Assembly (NCBI GenBank): GCA_023391185.1 | Contig: JAEWBI010000037.1 | Location: 1 to 64,000 of the forward strand | Source of the DNA: Bacillota bacterium | GTDB lineage: Bacteria; Bacillota_I; Bacilli_A; RF39; UBA660 | DNA: 64,000 bases | Direction: 5' to 3' | Part shown: in pieces, positions 52,727-62,480 of the stretch | How the letters are laid out: each line of letters starts with the position of its first letter | Numbering within the stretch: the stretch's first letter is position 1 | Program-made: the position numbers and the translations under genes | Notes under the pieces: model-generated | What the model saw: only the letters and a program-made list of their open reading frames with translations | What the model was told of the DNA's origin: nothing | The model's database searches: none

Positions 52727-53974
52727 ATGGCATTGCTAGATTTGTTTTTTAAAAAAAGTGAAGAAGAACTAAAGCGTGAGGATACCACTAATACTACTAC
52801 GGAAGATAATTCAAGTTTTACAGTTGATGATGTTTTACTTAAAGCTTTATTAACAGGCGAAAAAATCACAAAGGATAAAGCATTATCGCTTCCATCGGTA
52901 TCATCGTCAGTAGATGAGATATCAAATATAATAGCAACATTACCAATAAATCTTTACAAAGAAACTATCGAAGAAGGAAGAAAGACAGTAGAAGAAATTA
53001 TTGGAGATGATAGATTATATATACTTAATTCTGATACTGGAGATACTCTAGATACATTCCAACTTAAAAAAGCATTAGTACAAGATTATTTACTTGACAA
53101 AGGTGCATACATATATATCGAAAAAGATAAAAATAAATTTATCAGTATTAGATATGTTGATGCACAAAATGTTACTCCTCTTAAAAATATTGATTCAATA
53201 TTTAAAGACGTTCAAATTATGGTTGATGGAAAAATATATGAGTCATATAATTTTCTTAAAATATTAAGAAGTACAAAAGATGGTGTATCAGGTAAGGGGG
53301 TAATTGATGAAGTTTCAAAAGCAATTGAAACAGCATATACAAATATTTTATATGAACTAAACTTAGTTAAAAAAGGAGGCTCTAAAAAAGGCTTTTTAAC
53401 ATCAGAAAACAAACTTGGTAAGGAAGAGACTCAGGCTTTAAAAGATGCTTGGGCAAAACTATATAGCAACAGTAGTGAAAATGTGGTTGTATTAAATAAA
53501 GGTCTCGATTTTAAAGAAGCATCCAATTCAAGTGTGGAACTTCAATTAAACGAAAGAAAAAAATCTTTAAGTGATGAAATAAAAGATATATTCCATATAA
53601 GTGACGATTACGACAAGACTATTAAGAAAGCAGTTATTCCGATATTAAGAGCTATTGAAGCATCCTTAAATAAAGACTTTTTACTAGAAAGTGAGAAAAA
53701 GTCTTTTTATTTTGCTTTTGATACAAAGGAAATTGAAAAAGGTGATATGAAAGCACGTTATCAGGCTTTAAATATTGCTTCTAAATGGATGACTAAAAAC
53801 GAAATACGTTATATGGAAGATTTGGATGCAATTGATGGATTAGATGTTATTCCTTTTGGTCTTGCTGATGTTCTTTACGATGTTAAAAACAAAAAATATT
53901 TCACACCTAATACAGGGCAAGTTACTAACACTCAAAAGTTAAGTGAAGAAGGAGGTGATGAAAATGAAAATTGA
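52727..53974 (+). CDS. Portal protein, HK97 family
   Basis: 415 residues. Forms the dodecameric channel at one capsid vertex. Typical: SLPSVSSSVDEISNIIATLPINLYK, LVQDYLLDKGAYIYIE, LNERKKSLSDEIKDIFHIS, MTKNEIRYMEDL. RBS TAGGAGGTGA after the cassette. Overlaps the protease start by 11 bp. Confidence 0.93.
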   Translation: MALLDLFFKKSEEELKREDTTNTTTEDNSSFTVDDVLLKALLTGEKITKDKALSLPSVSSSVDEISNIIATLPINLYKETIEEGRKTVEEIIGDDRLYILNSDTGDTLDTFQLKKALVQDYLLDKGAYIYIEKDKNKFISIRYVDAQNVTPLKNIDSIFKDVQIMVDGKIYESYNFLKILRSTKDGVSGKGVIDEVSKAIETAYTNILYELNLVKKGGSKKGFLTSENKLGKEETQALKDAWAKLYSNSSENVVVLNKGLDFKEASNSSVELQLNERKKSLSDEIKDIFHISDDYDKTIKKAVIPILRAIEASLNKDFLLESEKKSFYFAFDTKEIEKGDMKARYQALNIASKWMTKNEIRYMEDLDAIDGLDVIPFGLADVLYDVKNKKYFTPNTGQVTNTQKLSEEGGDENEN

Positions 53975-54839
53975 AATAAGAGATGACAGCATCCTAATTG
54001 ATGGATATGTCAATGCAGTTGAGAGATATTCTAAACCTTTATATGACACAAGAGGAAAATTTATTGAAAAAATAATGCCTACTGTTTTTCAAAGAGCAAT
54101 TGAAAAATCAAAAAACATTAATGTTCTTTTAAATCATGATAAAAATCGTAAATTAGCAGATACAAAAAGTGGAAAAGCAAAATTGTACGAGGACAACATT
54201 GGTTTAAGAGCTACTGTTGAAATTGATGATGAAGAAGTTATTGAAAAAGCAAAAGAAGGTAAATTAAGAGGTTGGTCTTTCGGATTTGTTTGTCTAAAAC
54301 AAAATCGTGAAAAAAACAAAGATGGCATGGAGGAAAGAACAGTAAGAGAAATTGAGTTGAAAGAAGTATCAATTATCGATGATCGAAAATCACCTGCTTA
54401 TATAGGTACAAGTATTGAAGTTAGAGATGACAGGATGGAATTAATTGAATATAGAAGTGAAGATTTTGAATCAGAACCTTCTACACCACCTAATGAAAAT
54501 AATTTTTCCACTATGACATATTCACAAAAAAGAGAAATATTATCATCGAGTCTTAAAAAAAGTTTTCCAGAAGGATGGGTAGAAGATTTTGATGATAAAT
54601 ATATATATGCAACCATCGACAACAAATGCGAAATTTATAAAATGGGATATTTAATTGAAGATAGTACAGCTAATATAGACTCAAACAATAAAGTTAGAGT
54701 TATTCGTGGTGGTTATGCAGAGATAAGAGATGATAACCTACCAGAAAAAGAGCCTGAACAACGTCTTGAAAAAGAAGTTGAAAAAATAGATTATTCAAAC
54801 TATAAAGAAAGATTGAAGAAAATAAAGGAGGAAATATGA
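53964..54839 (+). CDS. Prohead maturation protease, HK97 (S78) family
   Basis: 291 residues from the ATG at 53964, 8 bp after GGAGG. Cuts the scaffold part of the capsid protein. His in LLNHDKNR, Ser in GWSFGFVCL, and the ELKEVSIIDDRKSPAY strand. The C-terminal third is unusually long, acidic, and may act as scaffold. Confidence 0.92.
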   Translation: MKIEIRDDSILIDGYVNAVERYSKPLYDTRGKFIEKIMPTVFQRAIEKSKNINVLLNHDKNRKLADTKSGKAKLYEDNIGLRATVEIDDEEVIEKAKEGKLRGWSFGFVCLKQNREKNKDGMEERTVREIELKEVSIIDDRKSPAYIGTSIEVRDDRMELIEYRSEDFESEPSTPPNENNFSTMTYSQKREILSSSLKKSFPEGWVEDFDDKYIYATIDNKCEIYKMGYLIEDSTANIDSNNKVRVIRGGYAEIRDDNLPEKEPEQRLEKEVEKIDYSNYKERLKKIKEEI

Positions 54840-56023
54840 AAGATAATCTAAAAAAAATGACAGAAACTAGAGCAGCAGCTCAAGATAAGATGCAAGAGTT
54901 ATTGGATAAAATAGAAGGTGAACAAAGAGCATTTACAGATGATGAGAATGCTCTTTATGATTCTTTAGAAAAAGAAATAAATTCAATAACTGCAACTATA
55001 AAAGCTATCCAAGAAGGAAGAAAGCTAACTAAAGTAGAAGAAAAACCAAAAGAAAGTGAAGGAGGTAGTCAAGTGACAGAAGAAGGAAGAAGTCTTGAAG
55101 AAAAAGAGACATTAGAAACAAGAGAATTTGCTGATTATATTAGAAATATTGTAGTACATAATAGAGCTGAATCTAATTTAACTACTGGTGACAATGGTGT
55201 AATTATTCCTGTTACTATTGCTAATAAGATTATTACTAAAGCATATGATATGTCACCAATTCTAGACAAGGCAACTAAATATAAAACGAAAGGTAAATTA
55301 GAAATACCTGTATATGGTGCTAAAGCTGATGGAAGCGATATTAATATGGCTTACAAAAGTGAATTTGAAGAATTAGAAGGTAAAGCTGGTAAGTTTGGTT
55401 CTGTTGAACTAACTGGATTCTTAGCAGGTGCTTTAGCTAAATTAAGTAATTCATTAATTAATAACACCGACATTGATTTAGTTAATAAAGTTGTTGAATT
55501 AATGGCAGAAGCAGTTGTTCGCTTTGAAGAAAATGAAGGTTTAAATGGTACTGATGGAAAAATAACTGGTTGTAAAGATGTTGAGTTAAACGTAACAACT
55601 GCATCAGCAACAGCAATTACTGCTGATGAACTAATTAAACTTAAAAATAAAGTTAAAAAGATATTTAGAAAAAATTCAATTTGGGTTATGAGTAATGATA
55701 CTTTAACAGCTATTGAACTTTTAAAAGATGATAATGGTAGATTCTTATTTAATGAAGATTTAACAGGTGAATTTGATGGTAAAATTCTTGGATATCCTGC
55801 ATATGTTTCAGATAGTATGCCTGAAATTGTAGCAGGGAAAACACCTATTTTATTTGGTGATTTCAGCGGTCTTGCTTTAAAACAAACAGCCGACTTAGAA
55901 ATCCAAATTTTAAGAGAAAAATATGCTACTCAACATGCAACTGGAATCGTTGCTTGGGCTGAATTAGATATCAAAGTAGAGCATAAACAAAAAATCGCTA
56001 AATTAACTGTTAAAGAAGCATAA
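54836..56023 (+). CDS. Major capsid protein, HK97 fold
   Basis: 395 residues. Helical delta/scaffold region (about 1-100) to be removed by the protease, then the HK97 core: TTGDNGVIIPVTIANKII, ELEGKAGKFGSVELTG, IWVMSNDTLTAI, GKILGYPAYVSDSMP, LFGDFSGLAL, ELDIKVEHKQ. RBS AAGGAGG. Confidence 0.95.
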   Translation: MKDNLKKMTETRAAAQDKMQELLDKIEGEQRAFTDDENALYDSLEKEINSITATIKAIQEGRKLTKVEEKPKESEGGSQVTEEGRSLEEKETLETREFADYIRNIVVHNRAESNLTTGDNGVIIPVTIANKIITKAYDMSPILDKATKYKTKGKLEIPVYGAKADGSDINMAYKSEFEELEGKAGKFGSVELTGFLAGALAKLSNSLINNTDIDLVNKVVELMAEAVVRFEENEGLNGTDGKITGCKDVELNVTTASATAITADELIKLKNKVKKIFRKNSIWVMSNDTLTAIELLKDDNGRFLFNEDLTGEFDGKILGYPAYVSDSMPEIVAGKTPILFGDFSGLALKQTADLEIQILREKYATQHATGIVAWAELDIKVEHKQKIAKLTVKEA

Positions 56024-56034
56024 GGAGGGATACT

Positions 56035-56418
56035 ATGTATATTGCATTGAAAGGTTTTAGTGGAACAGTAGTATCCGCTTATAAAAACCAAGTAATTGAA
56101 ATAAAAGATAAAAAGGTTGCAAAAGATTTGTTAGAAGCTGGTTATATTGAAGAATATTCAGAAAAACAGCAATCTACAAATGAAATGAAAAAAGAAGTAG
56201 CCGATCTAAAGAAACAAGTTGAAACTCTTGAATCAGAAAAAAAAGAACTAACAGATAAAAATACTAATTTGGAAGATGAAGTAAAAACATTAAAAGAAAC
56301 ACTTGAAAAAAGTGTTCCTTTTAATGACTCTAATCCAGATAATAGTACACCTGTTAATTCCACTGATATTAATGATAAAACAGTTAATAATAGCAATTCA
56401 GATTCCAAAGATAAATAA
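56035..56418 (+). CDS. Capsid-adjacent coiled-coil protein
   Basis: 127 residues. N-terminal beta unit (about 1-40) resembling small head-associated proteins, a strong coiled coil (about 50-92, KKEVADLKKQVETLESEKKE) and an Asn/Ser/Asp-rich tail. It may decorate the head or bind the connector; unknown. Confidence 0.6.
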   Translation: MYIALKGFSGTVVSAYKNQVIEIKDKKVAKDLLEAGYIEEYSEKQQSTNEMKKEVADLKKQVETLESEKKELTDKNTNLEDEVKTLKETLEKSVPFNDSNPDNSTPVNSTDINDKTVNNSNSDSKDK

Positions 56419-56434
56419 AATGGTAACTTTGTTG

Positions 56435-56456
56435 TTCAGGCAAACTCCTGCTTGAA
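56435..56456 (+). other. Hairpin abutting the connector RBS
   Basis: Arms TTCAGGCA and TGCTTGAA (one G-T pair), 6-nt loop, ending right at AAGGAGG. No T run, so not a terminator; it may block or set translation of the next gene. Confidence 0.35.
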
Positions 56457-56468
56457 AGGAGGAATAAA

Positions 56469-56771
56469 ATGGTTACAAAAGTAAGCGAAATAACAGCAGA
56501 CTCAGTTATTAATTATATGAGGTATGATACAAGTGATATATCAGCTCAGGATAAAACGGATATAGGCAATTATATTGCTATAGCAAAAACGTTTATATCT
56601 GATTATACAGGGGTGGCAGAAGTTAATCTTGATAATTATAAAAGTTTTATAATTGTTGTTTATATACTATGCCAAGACATGTATACAAATAAAACATTGT
56701 ATGTTGAAAAAACAAATCTAAATAAAGTTGTTACAACAATTTTAGATTTACATTCGGTAAATTTACTATGA
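56469..56771 (+). CDS. Head-tail connector (gp6-like)
   Basis: 100 residues, helical. VINYMRYDTSDISAQDKTDIGNYIAIAKTFISDYTG is the gp6/DNA-packaging family pattern. Adaptor ring below the portal. Confidence 0.85.
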   Translation: MVTKVSEITADSVINYMRYDTSDISAQDKTDIGNYIAIAKTFISDYTGVAEVNLDNYKSFIIVVYILCQDMYTNKTLYVEKTNLNKVVTTILDLHSVNLL

Positions 56772-57115
56772 ATGCTGGAGATTACGATAAAAGAATCGTC
56801 ATATATAAAAAAAATGCTGGGAAAGATGCTGATGGATTTCCAAAAATTAATGAAAATGAAGTTATTTTAAGTCCATATGCAAAAATAAAGACTACAAAAG
56901 GCTTCACTTTAATTGTGAATAACAGTGATTTTGAAAAGGCGTATACAAATTTTACAATTCGGTATCCAAAAGAGGAGAAGGCGAAAGATATTCTTCTAAA
57001 TTATAGAGAAATGATTATTTCTTATAAAGGTAAAAATTACGATATTGAATATGCAAATAATGTTGATGAGTCTAACGTTGAAATAGAGATGCAGGCAAGG
57101 GCAGTTACTAAATAA
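56768..57115 (+). CDS. Head closure protein (SPP1 gp16-like)
   Basis: 115 residues: NAGDYDKRIVIYKKN...DADGFPKINENE and a beta barrel end, typical of head-tail joining proteins. Overlaps its neighbours by 4 bp and 1 bp. Confidence 0.85.
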   Translation: MNAGDYDKRIVIYKKNAGKDADGFPKINENEVILSPYAKIKTTKGFTLIVNNSDFEKAYTNFTIRYPKEEKAKDILLNYREMIISYKGKNYDIEYANNVDESNVEIEMQARAVTK

Positions 57116-57621
57116 TGGCTAACTTTGGATTTGAATCTAATATTGAATTGATAGAAAATTTTTCTAAAATGGCTGAAAATGAAGGTAATATGTTTGCTGA
57201 AATGACAAGAGCTGGAGCAGAAGTAGTTTATAAACAAGCTTTATCAAATATGAAAAGAGTATTTAAATCTACTGATAGACTAGAAAAAAATCTAAAAATC
57301 ACAAAAACATATAAATCATCCTCAGACGATAGTGTTAATACCAAAGTCGGTATCTATGGATATTTGGAAGGAACAGAAGGAAAAAAGATATCATATTTTA
57401 AAAAAACAAGCACTTCTAAAAAAAATAGTAACAAAACGATAGGAGGAAAGCATTATTCCTATAATAATGGAATACCCGCTCCTCTTGTTGCACTTGCTAG
57501 AGAATTTGGAAGTAGTGCAGGCGAAGCTAAAAAACCATTTTTAAGACCCGCATTTAGGCAAACGAAAGCGATCGAAGATGCAATGTTGTCAGCACAAAAT
57601 AAGTATATAAAAGGTGATTAA
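57115..57621 (+). CDS. HK97 gp10-like tail component
   Basis: 168 residues. Helical N-terminus (MAENEGNMFAEMTRAGAEVVYKQALS) and a C-terminal LAREFGSSAGEAKKPFLRPAF, the gp10 family end. Tail completion. Confidence 0.8.
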   Translation: MANFGFESNIELIENFSKMAENEGNMFAEMTRAGAEVVYKQALSNMKRVFKSTDRLEKNLKITKTYKSSSDDSVNTKVGIYGYLEGTEGKKISYFKKTSTSKKNSNKTIGGKHYSYNNGIPAPLVALAREFGSSAGEAKKPFLRPAFRQTKAIEDAMLSAQNKYIKGD

Positions 57622-57622
57622 G

Positions 57623-57967
57623 ATGAATAGTGAAATTGAAGAAATTTTTGGTAATATCCAGTACGATAATAAACCTTTAGAGTATGCGTATTTGATTTAT
57701 AGAGGAAAAAATACAACTTATGTTACTTATCAAAGTACAGGCGATAGAAATACTTTATCAGCTGATGATGAAGTTATTGCAGGTATTATTTATTATGATA
57801 TTGATATTTATTCTGATAAAAATTTTTTAGAATTAATAAAAAAAATAAAGCAGGAAATGAAAAAAAACGGTTACGTTTATCTTGAAAGTAGTCCTGATAT
57901 GTATGAAAAAGATACAGGATTATTTCATAAAACATTAGAATTTGCTAAAGAAAAGGAGGAAATATAA
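57623..57967 (+). CDS. Tail terminator-like protein
   Basis: 114 residues from the ATG at 57623 (AAAAGGTGAT ahead). Position between gp10-like and major tail protein, and the pattern YYDIDIYSDKNFLELIKKIKQEM, suit a tail completion/terminator protein. Motif support is modest. Confidence 0.65.
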   Translation: MNSEIEEIFGNIQYDNKPLEYAYLIYRGKNTTYVTYQSTGDRNTLSADDEVIAGIIYYDIDIYSDKNFLELIKKIKQEMKKNGYVYLESSPDMYEKDTGLFHKTLEFAKEKEEI

Positions 57968-58530
57968 TGGCTAGAATTGGTCTTAAGAGATTCAGATATG
58001 CTGAATTAGATAATGATACAGAAAAATATGGTGAAGTAAAAAGTTTAGGTAAGGCTATAGATTGTAAAGTCAGTCTTGAACTAAATAATGCCGAATTATA
58101 TGCAGATGACACTCTTGCTGAGAGTGATTACTCTTTAAAAAAGGGTACTATTAGTCTAACAACTGACGAGGACGATGATACAGTATTTTCAGAAATATTA
58201 GGTCATCAGATTTCAACAGTACCAGAAACAGCAGGCGAAATAGTTAGAAAAGATACTGATGTTGCACCATATTTTGGTGTTGGAAGAATTTTAACAAAAG
58301 TAGTCAATAGTGTTTATAAGTATAAAGTTGAATTTTTATCTAAAGTAAAATTTAAAGATGCTATGCCTGATGAGAAAACAAAAGGTGAAAACATCGAGTA
58401 TACAACTACTTCAATTGAAGGTAGTGTTTTGAAATTGAAAGATGGAACTTGGTCTAAAAGTAAGACTTTTACGGATTATGCACAAGCAGAAGCTTATTTA
58501 GATTCGTTATTTGTTCATAATGAGGGTTAA
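57967..58530 (+). CDS. Major tail tube protein, phi13 type
   Basis: 187 residues. MARIGLKRFRYAEL, AIDCKVSLELNNAELYADDTLAESD, and LTTDEDDDTVFSEILGH match the phi13-type major tail family. Forms the tube hexamers. Confidence 0.88.
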   Translation: MARIGLKRFRYAELDNDTEKYGEVKSLGKAIDCKVSLELNNAELYADDTLAESDYSLKKGTISLTTDEDDDTVFSEILGHQISTVPETAGEIVRKDTDVAPYFGVGRILTKVVNSVYKYKVEFLSKVKFKDAMPDEKTKGENIEYTTTSIEGSVLKLKDGTWSKSKTFTDYAQAEAYLDSLFVHNEG

Positions 58531-58532
58531 AT

Positions 58533-58736
58533 ATGAAAGTTAAAGTTGTAGAAAAAGTTGGTTTTACAGATAAATATACCAAGGAATTTCATAAATACGG
58601 CAAAATTTTAGAAAATATCACTGATGAAAGATATGCTGAAATTAAGCAGTGGGTAGAAAAAGTAGAAAATAAAACTATTGAAACACCTGAAAATTCAAAA
58701 AAAGAAGAAAAAGATAACAAAAAGAGGGTGGATTGA
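58533..58736 (+). CDS. Small protein after the tail tube (67 aa)
   Basis: 67 residues, start 3 bp after the tube gene; basic/acidic tail. Its last codons form one arm of a strong terminator. Unknown role. Confidence 0.55.
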   Translation: MKVKVVEKVGFTDKYTKEFHKYGKILENITDERYAEIKQWVEKVENKTIETPENSKKEEKDNKKRVD

Positions 58737-58760
58737 TTATTCAGTCCATCCTCTTTTTTT
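58720..58760 (+). terminator. Strong terminator within the tail cluster
   Basis: 17-bp stem (58720-58736 with 58741-58757, two G-T pairs), 4-nt loop, T run. It may lower expression of the chaperone and tape measure genes relative to capsid and tube. Confidence 0.85.
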
Positions 58761-58777
58761 AATATTTAGGAGGAAAT

Positions 58778-59131
58778 ATGAAAGATTATACATTTGAAAT
58801 TACGATCGAAGAAAAAAAATACCCTTTAGTTTTCAATTTAAATGTCATGGAGGTAATTCAAGAAGAATATGGAAGTGTTTCAGAATGGGGTGAATTAACT
58901 GATAATTCAAATGGTAAAGAACCTAATGCAAAAGCACTTATATTTGGATTAACTGCAATGATGAACGAAGGTTTAGAAATTGAAAATGATTCTTTAGAAG
59001 AAAAAAGGTCTTTACTTACTAAAAAACAAGTTGGTCGATTAGTTACAAAAGCAGGACTTCAAAATACTGCATCTAAATTAAATCAAGCTGTGACTGAAAG
59101 TATAAAAGATGATGAATTAAAAAACTTATAA
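58778..59131 (+). CDS. Tail assembly chaperone, short form (gpG-like)
   Basis: 117 residues. FEITIEEKKYPLVFNLNVMEVIQEEYGS and a helical rest, typical of gpG-like chaperones that coat the tape measure protein. Its end carries the slippery heptamer A AAA AAC (59119-59125) in frame, five codons or fewer from the stop. Confidence 0.85.
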   Translation: MKDYTFEITIEEKKYPLVFNLNVMEVIQEEYGSVSEWGELTDNSNGKEPNAKALIFGLTAMMNEGLEIENDSLEEKRSLLTKKQVGRLVTKAGLQNTASKLNQAVTESIKDDELKNL

Positions 59132-59349
59132 TCCACGAGGATGACGATAAAAAAATCGATTTCTCGTGGATTTTATATATAGGTCATACCTTATTAGGTT
59201 TTTCTCAAAAGGAAATTGGAAGGATGACTTATAGAAAATTTAAAAAACAGTTTAATCATTATAAAAATGATTATGATTTTAAATTGAAAAAAGTTAGTTA
59301 TGAGAAGTTAGGACAACTGCAGATGGAATCAGAAGAATGGCTTTCGTAA
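58778..59349 (+). CDS. Tail assembly chaperone fusion (gpGT-like) by -1 frameshift
   Basis: After a -1 slip at A AAA AAC (59119-59125) translation continues at 59125 in the overlapping frame for 74 more residues to TAA 59347-59349: acidic HEDDDKKIDFSWILYIGHT, then GFSQKEIGRMTYRKFKKQ and the C-terminal MESEEWLS. This second part is the usual T-domain and has no start codon with an RBS of its own. Total about 190 residues. The site and stem downstream match the known G/GT system of long-tailed phages. Confidence 0.85.
59130..59172 (+). other. Frameshift-stimulating stem-loop
   Basis: Arms AATCCACGAG (59130-59139) and CTCGTGGATT (59163-59172), with an inner CGAT/ATCG stem (59145-59148, 59155-59158). 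It begins 4-6 nt after the slippery heptamer. Confidence 0.75.
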
Positions 59350-59367
59350 TAAAAAGGAGGTGAAAAA

Positions 59368-61779
59368 ATGGCAACAACTTTTGGAGGAACAGTTAAATTA
59401 ACAGGTGAAAGTGATTATATAAGAGCTTTAAAAACTATTACCAGTAATTTGACTGTTTTAAATAGTGAACTTAAGCTTGTATCAGCTCAGTATGGTGAAA
59501 ATGATAAAACTGCTCAATCATATAAAGAACAAAATGAGGTTTTAAATAAACAGGTTGAAGAACAAACAAATAAAGTTAATATTTATAAAAAAATACTAGC
59601 AGATTTACAAACTCAGCAATCAAAAAATAGAGAAGAACATGGTAAGTTATCAATATCTTTAGAAGATGAAAATCAAAAATTAGAGCAACTAAAAAATACT
59701 ACTTCCAGTACTTCAAAAGAAATTCAAGACCAACAAAAAGTAGTAAGCAGTTTAGAAAGTGCTTTAGTTAAGAATGGTAATGAATATACTTCTGCATCAT
59801 TAAAATCTAATAAATATCAAACTGAGATAAATAAAGCAAATACGGAAATTGCTAATTTATCTACACAAATTGATTCTAATAATAAGGCTATGAATGATGC
59901 TGGAAAAACAACAGATGATACTTCAAGTGCTTTGAAAGATTATACAAGTGAAACTTCAAATGCTAGTACAGGAACACTAAAATTAGGAGATTTAATTAAA
60001 GCAAATTTAATAAGTGAAGCAATAATAGGTGGAGTAAAAGCTTTAGGTAGTGCTTTTAAACAAATGGGTAGTGCTGTAGTTGAAATTGGAAATCAAGCTG
60101 TTCAAAGTTATGCTGATTATGAACAACTTGCAGGTGGTGTGGAAACTTTATTTAAAGGAAGTTCTAGTATTGTTGAGAACTATGCAAATAATGCATATAA
60201 AACAGCTGGTCTTTCTGCAAATGAATATATGTCAACAGTAACATCATTTTCCGCTAGCTTATTACAAAGTTTAAATGGTGATACTGAGAAATCAGCTAAA
60301 GTTGCTGATATGGCAATAACAGACATGTCTGACAATGCTAATAAAATGGGTACTGATATGGCTTCTATTCAAACCGCATATCAAGGATTTGCTAAGCAAA
60401 ATTATACTATGTTAGATAATTTAAAACTTGGTTATGGTGGTACAAAAGAAGAAATGCAAAGGTTATTAGATGATGCATCAAAATTAAGTGGTACTAAATA
60501 CGATATAAGCAATTTAAATGATGTATACTCTGCGATTCATGTTGTTCAAACTGAATTAGGAGTAACTGGAACTACCGCTAAGGAAGCTAGTGTAACAATT
60601 ACTGGTTCAGTATCTGCTATGAAATCCTCATGGACAAATTTATTAGCAGGTTTAGCTAACGGAGATGCTGATTTAAGCAGTCTAATCAATAACGTAGTTG
60701 ATAGTGCTTTAACTGTTGCAGATAACATTCTGCCTGTAGTTGAACAGGTGGCAAGTAGTATTTTAGATGTACTTCCAAGTCTATTGGATAATATAATATC
60801 TCATTTACCAGAGTTTTTACAAACTGGTAGTAGTATATTAACATCAATCATTACAGGTTTACAAAGTAATATGTCATCAATAATGACTGCGGTAATGCAA
60901 ATAATGAATATGCTTATAAAAACTTTGATTCAAAATCTACCACAAATTATTGATATGGGTATTCAAATGCTTGTTTCTTTGGTACAAGGAATAGCAACAT
61001 CGTTACCACAATTAATACCAACAATAATAGATGCAGTTTTGTTAATTATAGAAACATTACTTGATAATATCGATCTAATTATAGATGCAGGTATTAGTAT
61101 ATTATTAGGTTTGGTAGATGGTATTGTACAAGCTTTACCTAAACTAATTGATAAGATACCTGAAATTATTGATAAGTTAATACTAGCACTTACAAACAAT
61201 TTACCAAAGTTAATAGAAGCAGGAATTCAGATTACCATCGCCTTAACGGGGGGGTTAATTAAAGCAATACCTCAATTATTATCAAAATTACCAGAAATTA
61301 TAACATCCATTGTAACTGGTTTGCTTAGTGGACTAGGTTCTATTCAAGATGTTGGTAAAAATATGATTCAAGGATTATGGAATGGAATAAGTAATGCTAA
61401 AGATTGGATATTAAATAAAATAAGTGGTTTTAGCAAAGATGTTTTAAACAGTATAAAATCATTTTTTGGTATACACTCACCATCAACAGTATTCAAGGAT
61501 GAAATTGGTAAAAATTTAGCACTTGGTCTTGGTGAAGGATTTACAAGTGAGATGAGTAATGTTAATAAGGAAATTCAAAAATCTTTACCAACTGATTTTG
61601 ATTTAGATGTTAATACTGCTATAAATAGTGATTATATTACAAATCAAAGCAGTATTAGTGAATATAGTAATTTAATTAATGCTTTCAAGGAGGCATTAAA
61701 AGAAGTAAGTATTGTGCTTGATGATGATAAAGTTGGTGATTTTGTTATAGATAAAGTGGAAAAGGTGGTGTTTAACTAA
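59368..61779 (+). CDS. Tape measure protein
   Basis: 803 residues, which implies a tail of roughly 120 nm by the usual length rule. N-terminal coiled coils (about 20-190), a conserved TMP core (DYEQLAGGVETLFKGSS, AYQGFAKQNYTMLDNLKLGYGGTKEEM), several hydrophobic/amphipathic repeats (about 440-670, e.g. LPQLIPTIIDAVLLIIETLLDNI) and a C-terminal FFGIHSPSTVFKDEIGKNLALGLGEGF. RBS AAAGGAGG. Confidence 0.94.
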   Translation: MATTFGGTVKLTGESDYIRALKTITSNLTVLNSELKLVSAQYGENDKTAQSYKEQNEVLNKQVEEQTNKVNIYKKILADLQTQQSKNREEHGKLSISLEDENQKLEQLKNTTSSTSKEIQDQQKVVSSLESALVKNGNEYTSASLKSNKYQTEINKANTEIANLSTQIDSNNKAMNDAGKTTDDTSSALKDYTSETSNASTGTLKLGDLIKANLISEAIIGGVKALGSAFKQMGSAVVEIGNQAVQSYADYEQLAGGVETLFKGSSSIVENYANNAYKTAGLSANEYMSTVTSFSASLLQSLNGDTEKSAKVADMAITDMSDNANKMGTDMASIQTAYQGFAKQNYTMLDNLKLGYGGTKEEMQRLLDDASKLSGTKYDISNLNDVYSAIHVVQTELGVTGTTAKEASVTITGSVSAMKSSWTNLLAGLANGDADLSSLINNVVDSALTVADNILPVVEQVASSILDVLPSLLDNIISHLPEFLQTGSSILTSIITGLQSNMSSIMTAVMQIMNMLIKTLIQNLPQIIDMGIQMLVSLVQGIATSLPQLIPTIIDAVLLIIETLLDNIDLIIDAGISILLGLVDGIVQALPKLIDKIPEIIDKLILALTNNLPKLIEAGIQITIALTGGLIKAIPQLLSKLPEIITSIVTGLLSGLGSIQDVGKNMIQGLWNGISNAKDWILNKISGFSKDVLNSIKSFFGIHSPSTVFKDEIGKNLALGLGEGFTSEMSNVNKEIQKSLPTDFDLDVNTAINSDYITNQSSISEYSNLINAFKEALKEVSIVLDDDKVGDFVIDKVEKVVFN

Positions 61780-62480
61780 TGAGTAGTATTAATTGGAAAA
61801 ATATAAATAGTGATACTATACAGGGGTTAATCATCACTGATTTACCACCAATTACTAAAGCTAAACGCAGAACTAGTTCGACTGTAATAGATGGTCGTGA
61901 TGGCGATATAATTGATTATTTAGGGTATGAACCTTATGTCAAGCCACTTACTATAGGTCTAAAGCCTGATGCAGATATTGATAAAGTAATTTCATATTTT
62001 AATGGTGAAGGTGATTTAGTAATGTCTAATGAGCCTAATAAAGTTTATAAAGCTCAAATTATTGATAAAATAGATTATGATAGATTACTAAGATTTAGAA
62101 AAGCAATTGTTAATTTTTATGTTCAACCATACAAATTTCTTTATAATGAATCAAAAATAGATTTAATAATTAATGCTGAAACATCTCTAGTTGTTCCCAA
62201 TGTGGGTTTAGAGAAATCTAAGCCAATTATTACACTTTACGGCGAAGGGGTAATTGAACTGCAAATAAATAATATTGCAGTATTTGAAGTTAATATTGAT
62301 GATGAATATATAACAATCGATTGTTTAGAAGAAGATGCTTATAAAGATAGTATTAATAATTTGAAAAATCGTAAAATGATTGGTGATTTTCCAATATATC
62401 TAGAACTCGGAAATAATACCATATCATGGTCTGGAAATCTTACAAGAATTATTATAGAACCAAAAAGTAGGTGGATATAG
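61779..62480 (+). CDS. Distal tail protein (Dit)
   Basis: 233 residues. SSINWKNINSDTIQGLIITDLPPI and the DGRDGDIIDYLGYEPY loop match the Dit/siphovirus tail family. Forms the hub at the tail tip. Start overlaps the tape measure stop by one base. Confidence 0.88.
   Translation: MSSINWKNINSDTIQGLIITDLPPITKAKRRTSSTVIDGRDGDIIDYLGYEPYVKPLTIGLKPDADIDKVISYFNGEGDLVMSNEPNKVYKAQIIDKIDYDRLLRFRKAIVNFYVQPYKFLYNESKIDLIINAETSLVVPNVGLEKSKPIITLYGEGVIELQINNIAVFEVNIDDEYITIDCLEEDAYKDSINNLKNRKMIGDFPIYLELGNNTISWSGNLTRIIIEPKSRWI

Noticed and set aside
56419..56454. Eleven-codon ORF starting ATGGTAACT between head genes
   Set aside because: No RBS of its own and it covers a hairpin; no reason to call it a gene.
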